Assembly: GCA_026931905.1 (NCBI GenBank)
Contig: JAIXLB010000096.1
Location: 1-64,000, forward strand
From: Chitinophagales bacterium
GTDB lineage: Bacteria > Bacteroidota > Bacteroidia > Chitinophagales > Chitinophagaceae
Direction: 5' to 3'
Length of the DNA stretch: 64,000 nucleotides
The notes below the pieces were generated by a model. It was not told the DNA's origin, made no database searches, and worked only from the letters and a program-made list of their open reading frames with translations. Positions 54,888 to 63,069 of the stretch are shown piece by piece; position 1 is the first letter of the stretch, and each line of letters starts with the position of its first letter. Both the position numbers and the translations under genes were made by a program.

Positions 54888-56138
54888 ATGGCAAAGCAAA
54901 CACATTTACATTGCTCATTTTGTGGAAGAAACAGAGATGAAGTGCAAATACTTATTGCAGGGCAAGAAGGACATATATGTGAAAGCTGTGTAGAACATGC
55001 CCAGGAAATTATTGGTCAAGAATTAAACATATTATCAAACAAAGAAGGAAAATCCAATACACAAAATTCAAAACTCACTATTCGCAATCCTAAAGAAATT
55101 AAGCAATTTTTAGATGAATATGTAATAGGACAAGATGAAGCAAAAAAAGTATTAGCAGTAGCGGTATATAATCATTTCAAAAGAATAGTACAAAAACAAA
55201 AAACACAAGATGATGTTGAAATTGAAAAGAGCAACATTATAATGGTAGGAGAAACTGGTACAGGAAAAACATTATTGGCAAAAAGTATTGCCAGAATGTT
55301 AAATGTACCTTTTGCAATTGTAGATGCTACTGTATTTACAGAAGCAGGTTATGTAGGAGAAGATGTTGAAAGCATGCTTACAAGATTATTACAAAATTGC
55401 AATTACGATGTAGAAGCTGCAGAAAGAGGTATTGTGTATGTAGATGAATTGGATAAAATAGCCAGAAAAGGCGATAACCCTTCTATTACAAGAGATGTAA
55501 GTGGCGAAGGAGTACAACAAGGACTTTTGAAAATGCTGGAAGGAACAGAAGTTTTAGTACCACCTCAAGGTGGCAGAAAACATCCTGAACAAAAAATGAT
55601 TAAGGTAGATACAAAAAATATTTTATTCATTTGTGGAGGTGCATTCGATGGTATTGATAAAGTAATAGCAAGAAGAATAAATACCAATGCTATTGGCTTT
55701 AATGTAAATAAAGCAGAACAAGAATTTCAACGTAAAAATTTATTGCAATTTGTAAATGCACAAGATTTAAAAAAGTTTGGTTTAATTCCAGAATTATTAG
55801 GGCGTTTACCAGTTGTTACTTACTTAAATCCTTTAGATGCAAAAGTGTTGAGAAATATTCTTACCGAACCTAAAAATTCTATCATAAAACAGTTTACCAA
55901 ATTATTTGAATTAGAAGGCATAAAACTAATGATAGATGATGATGTATATGATTTTATGGTAAATAAAGCATTAGAATATAAATTAGGAGCAAGAGGCTTG
56001 CGTAGCATTTGCGAAAGTATTTTAACCGACTCTATGTTTGAACTTCCTGGTACTAACCAAAAAGAACTTAGAATAACATTAAAATATGCTGAAAATATGT
56101 TTAATAAAAGCAAAATTAATTTGCTAAAAGTTGCATAA
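54888..56138 (+). CDS. clpX: ATP-dependent Clp protease ATPase subunit ClpX
   Basis: AAA+ unfoldase that feeds tagged proteins into ClpP. The N-terminal zinc-binding domain has Cys9, Cys12, Cys31 and Cys34 (HCSFCGRN, then ICESC). IVQKQ and [25 protein letters not shown] follow, with Walker A GETGTGKT; Walker B is [10 protein letters not shown], and the pore loop GYVGEDVE and ClpP-binding IGF loop (NTNAIGFNV) are present. The 416-residue length is normal. It follows the two clpP genes and ends in a strong terminator. Confidence 0.97.
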   Translation: MAKQTHLHCSFCGRNRDEVQILIAGQEGHICESCVEHAQEIIGQELNILSNKEGKSNTQNSKLTIRNPKEIKQFLDEYVIGQDEAKKVLAVAVYNHFKRIVQKQKTQDDVEIEKSNIIMVGETGTGKTLLAKSIARMLNVPFAIVDATVFTEAGYVGEDVESMLTRLLQNCNYDVEAAERGIVYVDELDKIARKGDNPSITRDVSGEGVQQGLLKMLEGTEVLVPPQGGRKHPEQKMIKVDTKNILFICGGAFDGIDKVIARRINTNAIGFNVNKAEQEFQRKNLLQFVNAQDLKKFGLIPELLGRLPVVTYLNPLDAKVLRNILTEPKNSIIKQFTKLFELEGIKLMIDDDVYDFMVNKALEYKLGARGLRSICESILTDSMFELPGTNQKELRITLKYAENMFNKSKINLLKVA

Positions 56139-56171
56139 ATATTTTTCATACACAAACTTTTTATAAAGTAT

Positions 56172-56212
56172 AATAAGCTGATAACAAAACAAGTTCATCA
56201 GCTTATTTTTTT
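56172..56212 (+). terminator. Intrinsic terminator after clpX
   Basis: AATAAGCTGAT (56172-56182) and ATCAGCTTATT (56197-56207) form a perfect 11-bp stem with a 14-base loop and a T-run to 56212. Confidence 0.88.
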
Positions 56213-56263
56213 GTGTAAAAAAAATCCCCCTTATAAAATTTTATTTTGAAAACCGATAATCCC

Positions 56264-56271
56264 TACTTTTG
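56264..56271 (+). promoter_or_regulatory. -7 promoter element for pckA
   Basis: TACTTTTG matches TAnnTTTG, with TTTG 15 bases before it (56245-56248). The predicted start of transcription is only 5 bases before the first ATG (56283) and 17 before the second (56295). Confidence 0.55.
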
Positions 56272-56282
56272 CAAACTAACAA

Positions 56283-57899
56283 ATGTTCGTTTATATGTCA
56301 ATTCCAACAATTAATATTCCAACTGAAAAATTATTACAGTTAGGAATTTCCGAAGCAACAAAAGTTCACTATCAATTAAATCCATCAGAATTAGTACAAC
56401 AAGCTTTAGACAGAAAACAAGGTGTATTAAACAACACAGGAGCCTTATGTATTAATACAGGAGAATTTACAGGTCGTAGCCCACAGGATAAGTTTATAGT
56501 TAAAGATGATATAACCACAAACTCTGTAAATTGGAATAATATCAATATTGCAATAGATGATAAATATTATCAACAATTAAAAAGAAAAGTATTAAACTAT
56601 TTAGGACAACAAGGAGAAATTTGGGTTCGTGATGCTTATGCTTGTGCAAGCCCAGATTATAGATTAAACATTAGAGTTTTAAACGAAAATCCTTGGAGCA
56701 ATTTATTTGCTTACAACATGTTTCTTCGTCCTAATGAAGCAGAGTTATCAGCATATAAAGTTGATTGGCACATTATACAAGCACCAGGCTTTAAAGCAGA
56801 TGCTGCTATTGATGGTACACGCCAACACAATTTTGCTATTGTATCTTTCACAGAAAAAACAATTATCATAGGTGGTACAGGCTATACAGGCGAAATTAAA
56901 AAAGGAATTTTTACTATTCTAAATTATATATTACCACACGATAAGAATGTATTAAGCATGCACTGTAGTGCAAATATGGGTAACGATGGCGATGTTGCTG
57001 TTTTCTTTGGATTAAGTGGAACAGGAAAAACAACTTTAAGTGCCGATCCTAATCGTAAATTAATTGGTGATGATGAACATGGCTGGACAAACAAAGAAGT
57101 ATTTAATTTTGAAGGAGGTTGCTATGCCAAATTAATTGATTTGAGTTCAGAAAAAGAACCAGAAATTTACAATGCCATTCGTCCAGGGGCATTGGTAGAA
57201 AACGTAACATTTTTAGATGGCACTAATGAAATAGATTTTGCAAGCAAAAAAATTACAGAAAATACAAGAATTAGTTATCCTTTAAGTTTTATTTCAAATG
57301 CTTTAGAGCCCAGCATTGGCGGATTACCTAAAAATATTTTCTTCTTAACCTGCGATGCTTATGGTGTTTTACCTCCTATAAGTAAACTTACTCCAGGACA
57401 AGCCATGTATCAATTTATTAGTGGTTATACAGCAAAAGTTGCAGGAACTGAAGCAGGAATTACAGAACCAAAAAGCACATTTAGTGCATGTTTTGGAGCT
57501 CCATTTTTACCATTGCACCCAGGTTTTTATGCAGAAATGTTGGGTAAAAAAATGAAAGAAAATAAAGTAAATGTTTGGTTAGTGAATACAGGTTGGAGTG
57601 GTGGTGGTTATGGTGTAGGACAAAGAATGAAATTGCCATACACAAGAGCTACCATTACAGCAGCTTTAAATGGTGAGTTAGATAATGTAGAATATGAAGA
57701 GCATACAGTATTTGGTGTACAAATGCCAAAAACTTGTCCTAATGTGCCTTCAGAAATTTTAAGACCAAGAAATGCTTGGGCAGATAAAGATGCTTACGAT
57801 GCTGCTGCAAAAAATTTAGCAGTTCAGTTTGTAAAAAACTTTGAAAAATATGCATCAGGAGTTACTCAGGAAATTTTAGATGCTGCACCAAAAGCGTAA
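56283..57899 (+). CDS. pckA: Phosphoenolpyruvate carboxykinase (ATP)
   Basis: Gluconeogenic enzyme that makes phosphoenolpyruvate from oxaloacetate and ATP. The 538-residue protein contains the kinase loop GLSGTGKTTLSADPNRKLIGDD, the metal/substrate GCYAKLIDLS, RNNTG-like GALCINTGEFTGRSPQDKF near the start and NTGWSGGGYGVG near the end. It is the ATP-dependent (not GTP) type. An ATG at 56283 gives MFVY before MSIPTIN; the ATG at 56295 may be the real start, since the promoter lies very close to the first. Terminator downstream. Confidence 0.96.
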   Translation: MFVYMSIPTINIPTEKLLQLGISEATKVHYQLNPSELVQQALDRKQGVLNNTGALCINTGEFTGRSPQDKFIVKDDITTNSVNWNNINIAIDDKYYQQLKRKVLNYLGQQGEIWVRDAYACASPDYRLNIRVLNENPWSNLFAYNMFLRPNEAELSAYKVDWHIIQAPGFKADAAIDGTRQHNFAIVSFTEKTIIIGGTGYTGEIKKGIFTILNYILPHDKNVLSMHCSANMGNDGDVAVFFGLSGTGKTTLSADPNRKLIGDDEHGWTNKEVFNFEGGCYAKLIDLSSEKEPEIYNAIRPGALVENVTFLDGTNEIDFASKKITENTRISYPLSFISNALEPSIGGLPKNIFFLTCDAYGVLPPISKLTPGQAMYQFISGYTAKVAGTEAGITEPKSTFSACFGAPFLPLHPGFYAEMLGKKMKENKVNVWLVNTGWSGGGYGVGQRMKLPYTRATITAALNGELDNVEYEEHTVFGVQMPKTCPNVPSEILRPRNAWADKDAYDAAAKNLAVQFVKNFEKYASGVTQEILDAAPKA

Positions 57900-57920
57900 T
57901 AGAATACAATTATAATTTTC

Positions 57921-57958
57921 AAATCCCACTCGAATACAAGTAAGAGTGGGATTTTTTT
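57921..57958 (+). terminator. Intrinsic terminator after pckA
   Basis: AAATCCCACTC (57921-57931) and GAGTGGGATTT (57944-57954) form a perfect 11-bp stem with a 12-base loop and a run of seven Ts. Confidence 0.92.
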
Positions 57959-57978
57959 ATTATGATGCTAAAAACCTT

Positions 57979-59283
57979 CTACACTCTTCTAATATCAGCT
58001 CCCAAAGCTCTAAGGCGTTCATCAATAAACTGATACCCTCTGTCTATTTGTTCAATATTTTGAATAGTACTTTTTCCCTCAGCACTTAAAGCTGCTATTA
58101 ACAAAGCCTGACCTGCACGAATATCAGGACTACTCATGGTTATACCACGCAATTTATTTTTTCTTTCTAAGCCAATTACTGTTGCACGATGTGGATCGCA
58201 TAAAATAATTTTTGCTCCCATATCAATTAATTTATCTACAAAAAACAAACGGCTTTCAAACATTTTTTGATGAATTAACACACTACCTGTTGCTTGAGTT
58301 GCAACCACTAAAACAATGCTTATCAAATCTGGCGTAAAGCCAGGCCAAGGGTGATCGTAGATGGTTAATATTCCTCCATCTAAATGTGTAATAATTTCGT
58401 AACTATCTTGAGCAGGTATAAAAATATCGTCTTCTTTTATTTCAAATTTTATTCCTAATTGTTCAAACTTTTCTGGAATTACTCCTAAATGTTGTACGCC
58501 AGCATTTTTAATAGTTATTTCGCTTTGCGTCATAGCTGCAAGCCCAATAAAACTGCCTGTTTCAATCATGTCTGGCAAAATAGTATGCTCAGTTCCGTTT
58601 AAATTTTTTACGCCATAAATGTGTAATAAATTACTGCCAATGCCTTCAATTTTTGCTCCCATATTATTCAGCATTTTACAAAGCTGTTGTATATAAGGTT
58701 CGCAGGCAGCATTATATATTTCAGTTTTTCCTTCTGCTAAAACAGCAGCCATTATAATATTGGCTGTGCCAGTAACACTTGGCTCATCTAACATCATTTT
58801 GGTTGCTATAAGTTTTTCTGCAGTTAATTGAAAGCAACTATTTTCAAAATTATATTCAACCTTAGCCCCCAGTTTTTCAAAACCTGTAATATGTGTATCC
58901 AATCTTCTTCTGCCTATTTTATCTCCACCAGGTTTAGGAATAAAGGCTTTATTAAAACGTGCAAGCATAGGTCCTGCAAGCATTACACTACCTCTTAGCT
59001 TTCCTCCTTTTTTTCTAAACTCCTCACTTGCTAAATAATTTTCATGTACATTTTTTGCAGTAAAAGAATAACTGTGTCTGCTCAATTTATTTACTTGCAC
59101 ATTCATATCATGCAGCAACTCTATTAATAAATTTACATCAAGTATATCTGGAATATTATGTATAGTAACAGTTTCATTGGATAATAATACTGCACTTATA
59201 ACTTGTAATGCTTCGTTTTTTGCACCTTGTGGTGTAATGCTGCCCAATAATTTTTTGCCTCCTATTACTTCAAATGCACTCAT
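57979..59283 (-). CDS. murA: UDP-N-acetylglucosamine 1-carboxyvinyltransferase, Asp-variant
   Basis: First committed enzyme of peptidoglycan synthesis, transferring enolpyruvate to UDP-GlcNAc. The 434-residue protein has Lys22 and Asn23 in GAKNEAL, MLAGPMLARF and the active-site loop PKPGGDKIGRRRLDTH. In E. coli MurA this loop holds the catalytic Cys115 (PGGCTIG); here the equivalent residue is Asp121, the change that makes MurA insensitive to fosfomycin in other bacteria. The rest, including the late segment SPDIRAGQALLIAALSAEG, is ordinary. Divergent from the GHL10 gene and convergent with pckA. Confidence 0.96.
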   Translation of the reverse strand: MSAFEVIGGKKLLGSITPQGAKNEALQVISAVLLSNETVTIHNIPDILDVNLLIELLHDMNVQVNKLSRHSYSFTAKNVHENYLASEEFRKKGGKLRGSVMLAGPMLARFNKAFIPKPGGDKIGRRRLDTHITGFEKLGAKVEYNFENSCFQLTAEKLIATKMMLDEPSVTGTANIIMAAVLAEGKTEIYNAACEPYIQQLCKMLNNMGAKIEGIGSNLLHIYGVKNLNGTEHTILPDMIETGSFIGLAAMTQSEITIKNAGVQHLGVIPEKFEQLGIKFEIKEDDIFIPAQDSYEIITHLDGGILTIYDHPWPGFTPDLISIVLVVATQATGSVLIHQKMFESRLFFVDKLIDMGAKIILCDPHRATVIGLERKNKLRGITMSSPDIRAGQALLIAALSAEGKSTIQNIEQIDRGYQFIDERLRALGADIRRV

Positions 59284-59479
59284 TGTTATTGAATAATTGC
59301 TTTTATAAAATGTTTAGTAAAAGTATTGAGTTAGTTGCACAAAATTCATCTTTTATTTAAAAAAATGGGTACTTTGTTTTTAATACAATGAACTTGAACT
59401 TTTCTTTTTTGTTAAAATAAACAGGAATATTTTTTTAAAAATTATAGTAATTATCTTCGGCTAAATTTATTTCAATTTC

Positions 59480-60952
59480 ATGAAAAATATTGTTCTTGTT
59501 TTTTTTTCGCTTTATACCTTTTTTATTCATTATGCAAAAGCACAACCTGTATATGAATTTAGAGGTGTATGGGTTGCAAGTGTTGTAAATATTGATTGGC
59601 CAAGCTCTGCTAAACTTTCTAACGAGCAGCAAAAAGAAGAGTTTATAAAGCTTTTGAATATGCACCAACGCAATGGCATGAATACAATAATTGTACAAAT
59701 CCGTCCTGTTGCAGATGCTTTGTATCCTTCGCCTTACGAACCTTGGAGTGAATTTTTAACAGGTAAACAAGGAGTTGCCCCAAATCCTTTATACGACCCC
59801 TTGGAATTTATGATTATAGAAACACATAAAAGAGGAATGGAGTTTCATGCTTGGATAAATCCTTACAGGGCTGTATTTAATAATGCAACTTCTTCTATTG
59901 CTGCTAATCATATTACTAAAACAAATCCTCAATGGTTTGTAAACTATAACAACCAAAAAATATTTAATCCAGGGTTGCCCGAAGTGAGAAATTATGTAGC
60001 TAAAATAGTAGAAGATATTGTTGCTCGTTATGATATTGATGGCTTACACATGGACGATTATTTTTATCCTTATCCAGATAAAAATAATTCAGAATTTCAT
60101 GATAAAAAAGCGTATGAAAAGTATGGAAATAATTTATCAAAAGCAGATTGGAGAAGAAGTAATTGCGATAGTATTATTAAGCAAATTCATGAAGCAATCA
60201 TTGCTATAAAACCTTATGTAAAATTTGGTATAAGCCCTTTTGGTGTTTGGCGAAACAGCAGTAAAGACTCAATGGGAAGTAACACAAAAGCTGGTATTAC
60301 TAACTACGATGATTTATATGCAGATGTTTTATTGTGGTTAAAAGAAGGCTGGATAGATTATGTAACACCTCAGTTGTATTGGGAGCGTAGTCATAAACTT
60401 TGCGATTATGATACATTGCTGAATTGGTGGAATAAATATACTTATGGCAAACATTTATACATTGGTCATGGCATTTACAGAGCAGGAACAACTGCTGCCT
60501 GGAAAGATAAAAATGAACTTCCTGAACAAATAAAACATTTGAGAGAGTTTTCTACCACTCAAGGGAGTGTTTTTTTTAGCAGTAAAAATTTTGAAACAAA
60601 TCCCAATGGTTGGTGCGATAGTTTAAGAAATAATTATTACTCTTTTTTTGCTTTACCTCCTCCAATGCCTTGGATAGACAGCATTATGCCTGAGCAACCT
60701 GTTGTTGAAAAAACAAGAAATAAAGATTTTTTTGTTACAGTTAAAAATACTGAAAACATAAAAGGCTTTGCTGTATTTAGTATAGATAAATCGAGTGAGC
60801 CTTATTTAGAAAATGCAAGAATTGAACAGTATATTGTTATAGGCGATTCTAATAGAATTGATGCAAGTACATGGCTTAAAAATAAAAGGCGTGTTTTTGT
60901 AAGTACTGTAAGCAGAGGAAATAATATTAGCGAATGGATTGAGTTGAAATAG
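59480..60952 (+). CDS. GHL10/DUF187 family glycoside-hydrolase-like protein
   Basis: A 490-residue exported protein. Residues 1-21 are a signal peptide. EFRGVWVASVVNIDWPSS at the start of the mature part, then VQIRPVADALYPSPYEPWSEFLTGKQG, GMEFHAWINPYRA and FNPGLPEVRNYV are hallmark segments of the GHL10 (DUF187) family, with a TIM-barrel fold; DIDGLHMDDYFYPYPD is the catalytic-type strand end. A C-terminal beta-sandwich follows. The family is linked to glycan turnover, but the substrate is not known. It is convergent with the SUI1 gene. Confidence 0.9.
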   Translation: MKNIVLVFFSLYTFFIHYAKAQPVYEFRGVWVASVVNIDWPSSAKLSNEQQKEEFIKLLNMHQRNGMNTIIVQIRPVADALYPSPYEPWSEFLTGKQGVAPNPLYDPLEFMIIETHKRGMEFHAWINPYRAVFNNATSSIAANHITKTNPQWFVNYNNQKIFNPGLPEVRNYVAKIVEDIVARYDIDGLHMDDYFYPYPDKNNSEFHDKKAYEKYGNNLSKADWRRSNCDSIIKQIHEAIIAIKPYVKFGISPFGVWRNSSKDSMGSNTKAGITNYDDLYADVLLWLKEGWIDYVTPQLYWERSHKLCDYDTLLNWWNKYTYGKHLYIGHGIYRAGTTAAWKDKNELPEQIKHLREFSTTQGSVFFSSKNFETNPNGWCDSLRNNYYSFFALPPPMPWIDSIMPEQPVVEKTRNKDFFVTVKNTENIKGFAVFSIDKSSEPYLENARIEQYIVIGDSNRIDASTWLKNKRRVFVSTVSRGNNISEWIELK

Positions 60953-60972
60953 AAATTTATCAATAAGAAATA

Positions 60973-61323
60973 TTAACCCCCTGCTTTTTTGCTATTGTTG
61001 TATCCGTTTTTTAGCAACCATTGCAATACTTTTTCTCTTTGGTCGCCTTGAATAATTATTTCATTATTTTTTACATTACCTCCTGTACCACAATAATTTT
61101 TTAATTGTTTTCCAAGCAATTCTATATCACTGTCGTTGCCTACAAAACCTGTAATAAGTGTAACTGCTTTTCCTGCACGTTGTTTGGCATCTAACCAAAT
61201 TCTTAGTGGTTGCTTATTGGGAGGCAAAGTAATGTTTGTTTCCTCTTCTTCGTTATTGAAACTAAAGTTTGGATTAGTGCTGTAAACAAATCCATTTTTA
61301 TCTGGTTTATTTTTTTTTCTCAT
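60973..61323 (-). CDS. SUI1/YciH-type translation factor
   Basis: A 116-residue protein with an SUI1 domain: LRIWLDAKQRAGKAVTLITGFVGNDSDIELLGKQLKNYCGTGGNVKNNEIIIQGDQREKV-like pattern from about residue 40 to 105. SUI1 in eukaryotes (eIF1) polices start-codon selection; bacterial YciH proteins have a modest role in initiation fidelity. The first 35 residues are a charged, flexible tail. Cytoplasmic. Its stop is 21 bases from that of the GHL10 gene (convergent). Confidence 0.92.
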   Translation of the reverse strand: MRKKNKPDKNGFVYSTNPNFSFNNEEEETNITLPPNKQPLRIWLDAKQRAGKAVTLITGFVGNDSDIELLGKQLKNYCGTGGNVKNNEIIIQGDQREKVLQWLLKNGYNNSKKAGG

Positions 61324-61426
61324 AAGGTTTAAAAATAAAAAAGCATTCTTATAAAATAGGAATGCTTCAATAATTTTTTATAAAGTATTTATATAATAAT
61401 TTTCAAGAAAAAGATTGAAAAAATAG

Positions 61427-61588
61427 TTACTCAATTAAATCCAAAGAGTAAGCTAAATAAGTACAAGTACCTGGTAGTGCAAGCCAAAACCATTGTCTGA
61501 ATGCTGGCGTTGCAAGAAGAAAAATAATAACTGCCAACCAAAAAATAAACAACATATAATACTTGCCTTTTGATTTTGCTTTTTCCAT
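61427..61588 (-). CDS. Small membrane protein, 53 residues
   Basis: An ATG frame encodes 53 residues: a basic start (MEKAKSKGK), a hydrophobic helix (YYMLFIFWLAVIIFLLA), then PAFRQWFWLALPGTCTYLAYSLDLIE, probably a second helix. The pattern is a convincing two-pass small membrane protein, and codon use resembles that of neighbours. It lies between the SUI1 and TauE-like genes on the same strand. Function unknown. Confidence 0.55.
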   Translation of the reverse strand: MEKAKSKGKYYMLFIFWLAVIIFLLATPAFRQWFWLALPGTCTYLAYSLDLIE

Positions 61589-61640
61589 ATACAATTAAAT
61601 TTTGACAAAGATAAGGGGAGGAATAATTGCTACCAACGAT

Positions 61641-62060
61641 TTAATTTTTTTCAACATGAGTGATAGATTCTTTGCCAGAAATTTTACTTTTCTTATCAAA
61701 GAACATCATTTTTACAGCTACTACTATCATTAGTATTGCAAATATTTTTTTAACCATTTCGTCGGGTAATGATAAAGCTAATTTGCTTCCAAAATATCCA
61801 CCTATTAAAAATCCAATAGCTAAAAATGGTATTGCTTTTAAATTAACCTCTCCTGCTTTATAATAATAATAAAGCGAAACAATAAAAACAGGTAATAATA
61901 ATAAGCCCAACGAAGTGCCTTGTGCATTTTTTTGAGAATAACCTAAAATATATACCAATGCTGGTACAATAATTATTCCACCACCTACACCAACTAATCC
62001 ACTAAGCATACCTGCTGCAACTCCTATAATTACTAAAATTATAATTGTATTTACTGTCAT
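61641..62060 (-). CDS. Half-size TauE/SafE (TSUP) family membrane protein
   Basis: A 139-residue protein with one TSUP repeat: GMLSGLVGVGGGIIIVPALVYILG (about 16-39), KNAQGTSLGLLLLP, then FLAIGFLIGGYFGSKLALSLP and a final helix. Full TauE/SafE permeases have two such repeats (about 250 residues). The frame ends normally and no second half is adjacent, so it is probably a natural half-size protein that works as a dimer, exporting a sulfur-containing or other organic anion. crcB is 29 bases upstream on the same strand. Confidence 0.85.
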   Translation of the reverse strand: MTVNTIIILVIIGVAAGMLSGLVGVGGGIIIVPALVYILGYSQKNAQGTSLGLLLLPVFIVSLYYYYKAGEVNLKAIPFLAIGFLIGGYFGSKLALSLPDEMVKKIFAILMIVVAVKMMFFDKKSKISGKESITHVEKN

Positions 62061-62089
62061 AGGTTTAATTGTTTATTTTTTGTAAAATT

Positions 62090-62452
62090 TTATTTTAATA
62101 TTAAGTAACCAACAAATACTGCTACAAAGGTTAATATAAACGTGCTTACAATATAAATGAATGCCGTACTGAATTGTTGCTGGTGTATTAATTGTAAGCT
62201 ATTCCAACTGAAAGCAGAAAATGTTGTAAAGCCTCCTAAAAATCCTGTAACAAGTATTAAATACCAATGTTCAACTGTTTGAGTTTGTTTGGAAATGATT
62301 GCCATGGCAACACCAATAAAAAATGAGCCAACAACATTTACTGTTAGTGTAGCATAAGGAAAATGTTTGTAAGAAATAAGCAATCCAATTAGGTATCTAA
62401 AAATAGATCCTAAGCCGCCCCCAACACCTACTAATAAAATATTTTTCAGCAT
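62090..62452 (-). CDS. crcB: Fluoride exporter CrcB/Fluc
   Basis: A 120-residue four-helix membrane protein. GGGLGSIFRYLIGLL near the start, the pore segment GFLGGFTTFSAFSWN (about 74-88) with the fluoride-lining Phe residues, and VNVVGSFFIGV are diagnostic. Fluc proteins form dual-topology dimers that export fluoride. Its ATG overlaps the stop of the upstream lipoprotein gene by one base (TAATG), so translation is probably coupled. No fluoride riboswitch is seen. Confidence 0.94.
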   Translation of the reverse strand: MLKNILLVGVGGGLGSIFRYLIGLLISYKHFPYATLTVNVVGSFFIGVAMAIISKQTQTVEHWYLILVTGFLGGFTTFSAFSWNSLQLIHQQQFSTAFIYIVSTFILTFVAVFVGYLILK

Positions 62453-62850
62453 TATAAATTAGGATTGAAAGTGTATTTATAATCAATAAGCCAAGTATTG
62501 TTGGTGTTTACTGCTTTTACTTTTCTTCTTTGTTTATCAAAAGAGTTGTTGTAATACACAATTACTTCTGTAGGCGAAATATTTTCGATAGTAATATTTT
62601 GTAAAGAGGCATCTAAAAGTTGCTTTTTATCTTTATTGCTAAAGCTATAATATTTTTCTTTTGATTGTTTTAATAACTTACTGTTTTCATCATCTTGCAG
62701 CATATAGAAAGAGGCTTTTTCAAACTTACCAGCTTTGCTTGCTTCTAAAAATTCTCTTGCAGCTTCTAAGGCTGTTGAGGCAGGTAATGAATCATGAACA
62801 CTATTGCATGCCAAACATAAAGAAGCAAAAAGAATAAGGGCTATTTTCAT
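62452..62850 (-). CDS. Small lipoprotein, DUF4878-like
   Basis: A 132-residue lipoprotein. Residues 1-15 form the signal with Cys15 in the lipobox LACNS. The mature domain has STALEAAREFLEASKAGKFEKASFYM, then DASLQNITIENISPTEVIVYYN and NTWLIDYKYTF, the order of helix and strands of DUF4878/lumazine-binding-like small domains; assigned by resemblance only. It overlaps crcB by one base and is the first gene of that pair. Confidence 0.75.
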   Translation of the reverse strand: MKIALILFASLCLACNSVHDSLPASTALEAAREFLEASKAGKFEKASFYMLQDDENSKLLKQSKEKYYSFSNKDKKQLLDASLQNITIENISPTEVIVYYNNSFDKQRRKVKAVNTNNTWLIDYKYTFNPNL

Positions 62851-63069
62851 TGAAAATTTATTTTAATTATTGCTAAGCAAAGTTAAGGTAGTACAAAGTT
62901 ATGCCATCAAAAGCGGCAGTTATAAAAACTGCCATTTTTGATAATTCATTTAATAAATAATTCAAGCTATTGATTTTTTTACTTCTCGTTTTGCTTTATA
63001 CAAAAGTAAAAATAGCCTATTATAAAAATTATTTTCTATTATTCTTCTCTCAACACACAACACAAGTTA

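Noticed and set aside
61641-62060. TauE-like gene as a frameshifted or broken full-length gene
   Set aside because: Start, stop and membrane pattern are clean, and no second repeat occurs in other frames on either side.
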